From contig JAHDIH010000003.1 of the NCBI GenBank assembly GCA_020630875.1, forward strand, positions 334,071 through 398,070: a stretch of DNA of 64,000 nt. Direction: 5' to 3'. The translations under genes were made by a program, and so were the position numbers. The notes below the pieces were generated by a model. That model was not told where the DNA came from and did no database searches. It saw nothing but the letters and a program-made list of their open reading frames with translations. Numbering within the stretch: position 1 is the first letter of the stretch; each line of letters opens with the position of its first letter. Positions 63,135 to 64,000 of the stretch are shown here, piece after piece. This DNA comes from Deltaproteobacteria bacterium (lineage in GTDB: Bacteria; Myxococcota_A; Polyangia; Haliangiales; Haliangiaceae).

Positions 63135-63163
63135 ATTCTGTAGTGAGCCGCAGTATTAATCAA
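63135..63163 (-). promoter_or_regulatory. Promoter of the S9 peptidase gene with leaderless spacing
   Basis: TTGATT (63158-63163) sits 17 bp upstream of CAGAAT (63135-63140) on the minus strand, and CAGAAT ends exactly 6 bases before the GTG. The -35 overlaps the stop codon of the upstream gene. Confidence 0.5.
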
Positions 63164-64000
63164 CGCTGCTTTTCGACAAAAGAAGTCCAAAACCATTGAT
63201 ATTCTTTCTGTACAAAGCTGGCGCTCCCCTTCGGTCCAACGCATGTCACCGTCTTACTATCGCTGCTGATGGAACAAAAACCCGCCAAGGTTTCGAGCAC
63301 ATTGTTTTTTAGTTCCCCATCCTTTTTCTGAAGTTCTTGTACCATTTCTTGCTTACCTAGCTTCCCCCACAAAAAGTCTCCCGAGACGGATTCCATTGCG
63401 GCATCTGAATCAGTCTCTAGGTTGCTTTGTACTGACTTCAGCAGTGCTTGAATTCCTGACGGCAAGTGGCTTTTCGTTGGAACAAAATTATCTTGCAGCT
63501 TATCGAGGCGTGCACCAACCTTCGCTACCTTGTACAAGCGTTTATGAATGCGCACATGCAAATCGTTGATCAGCGGGTCAAGCCAGTTGGGACGATCTCC
63601 CCCGCGAAGTGGCTGCGGCACTTCTCCCGCGAGCCACTTAGAAGCTTGACCAACGACATCAATCTGCCACGGTTGTTTTCCTCTCACCACGACTCTAAAA
63701 CGGACAAAGTATACGGAGCGAACGGCTTCTTGACCTAACGTGCCTCCCCCGTTTTGTCCCGCGGCGGCACCGGGTGCTTGGTTGGCCGCCCCCCCCCCAA
63801 CGGTTTGTCCGTTGGCACCAGTCACGCCTCGGCCTCGGACGGGATGCCATGACGTAGCGACTTCCCCTCTTACGGGATCTTCAACTAGATGAGGGTAACG
63901 TTTTCTGACCTCTTTGACGCATGCGTTAAACACGTTAGAAAAATCATCATCGTAGAGGCTAGAATTAGCTTCCTTGACCTCTTTTTTAGAGGGGCCACAA
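63160..64000 (-). CDS. Lipoprotein of unknown function, 5' end missing
   Basis: The frame is open from the stop at 63160 to the window edge. The first visible residues are CGPSKKEVKEANSSLYDDDF, which look like a mature lipoprotein right after its acylated Cys, so only the signal peptide and start codon appear to be missing. The body has an N-terminal domain (VFNACVKEVRKRYP, EVATSWHPV) split by a Gly/Asn/Gln/Ala-rich linker containing a ten-C run on the plus strand, then VYFVRFRVVVRGKQPWQIDVVGQA and a helical region. No named family is recognised. It probably belongs to the same unit as the S9 peptidase downstream, though that gene has its own candidate promoter. Confidence 0.75.
   Translation of the reverse strand, partial: CGPSKKEVKEANSSLYDDDFSNVFNACVKEVRKRYPHLVEDPVRGEVATSWHPVRGRGVTGANGQTVGGGAANQAPGAAAGQNGGGTLGQEAVRSVYFVRFRVVVRGKQPWQIDVVGQASKWLAGEVPQPLRGGDRPNWLDPLINDLHVRIHKRLYKVAKVGARLDKLQDNFVPTKSHLPSGIQALLKSVQSNLETDSDAAMESVSGDFLWGKLGKQEMVQELQKKDGELKNNVLETLAGFCSISSDSKTVTCVGPKGSASFVQKEYQWFWTSFVEKQR
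63789..63798. repeat. Ten-base C homopolymer inside a lipoprotein gene
   Basis: A run of ten C (ten G in the coding strand) encodes part of the Gly-rich linker of the right-edge lipoprotein. Such tracts can slip during replication, and a one-base change would shift the frame. Confidence 0.85.

Noticed and set aside
1-64000. Phage, insertion sequence, defence island, CRISPR or RNA genes
   Set aside because: No transposase, integrase, restriction/toxin or Cas-like products, no tRNA-like cloverleaf or rRNA stretch, and no flanking repeats were seen; the region reads as core and envelope genes.

Overview
The window looks like the chromosome of a Gram-negative bacterium from the former Deltaproteobacteria, most likely Myxococcota or a close relative. 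The clues are the many predicted lipoproteins, a secreted protein with calcium-type repeats and a MYXO-CTERM-like tail, an FtsY with an N-terminal membrane segment, an FHA protein with a zinc ribbon, tandem paralogous outer-membrane beta-barrels, Asp/Ala-rich linkers, and the core clusters recO-glyQ-glyS-ppdK, cmk-rpsA and pheA-hisC-aroA. Base composition appears even (near 50% G+C by eye). No rRNA, tRNA, IS, prophage or CRISPR was seen. Genes are tightly packed, and no gene-free stretch exceeds 300 bases.

Layout. 1-8761 (minus): a run from a TPR lipoprotein through a short RodZ-like protein, RecO, a small anchored protein, glycyl-tRNA synthetase alpha and beta, pyruvate phosphate dikinase, and a lipoprotein cut by the left edge. 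8865-11759 (plus): lipase-like hydrolase, TetR regulator, and the MYXO-CTERM-like protein. 11766-23387 (minus): cmk, rpsA, an AI-2E/PerM-type permease, a methyltransferase, a dienelactone-hydrolase-like enzyme, then a giant lipoprotein, a FadL-family barrel and a lipoprotein made largely of four-residue Gly-x-x-x repeats. 23475-29741 (plus): two membrane proteins, a SurA/parvulin-like lipoprotein and a DUF4350-MoxR-DUF58 module, converging on smc (29734-33477, minus). 33601-38310 (plus): an Ig-like/carboxypeptidase-regulatory-like membrane protein, ftsY and two beta-barrels. 38379-38954 (minus): an orphan PDZ protein. 39066-49606 (plus): TamB-like and BamA/TamA-like proteins, a 33-residue basic protein, a thioesterase, YgfZ, and a lipoprotein with a degenerate aspartyl-protease look. 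49603-53997 (minus): pheA, hisC, a lipoprotein, aroA. 54057-61180 (plus, with one minus FHA gene): DsbD, a thioredoxin-fold lipoprotein, a cysteine-less C45-like protein, a lipoprotein, a zinc phospholipase C-like protein and a small lipoprotein. 61197-64000 (minus): an S9 peptidase lipoprotein and a lipoprotein cut by the right edge.

Theme. Apart from housekeeping (translation, replication/segregation, aromatic amino acids), most genes concern the cell envelope: outer-membrane insertion and lipid transport (TamA/TamB, FadL, barrels), periplasmic folding and disulfide chemistry (SurA-like, DsbD), and surface proteins.

Most notable. (1) At least seven start codons sit exactly 6 bases after a -10-like hexamer, six of them with a -35-like hexamer 17 bp further upstream and with no well-placed Shine-Dalgarno. 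This suggests widespread leaderless transcription. (2) An unusual lipoprotein has about 335 residues of GX3 repeats. (3) A tiny basic ribosomal-THX-like gene lies behind the cleanest of these promoters.
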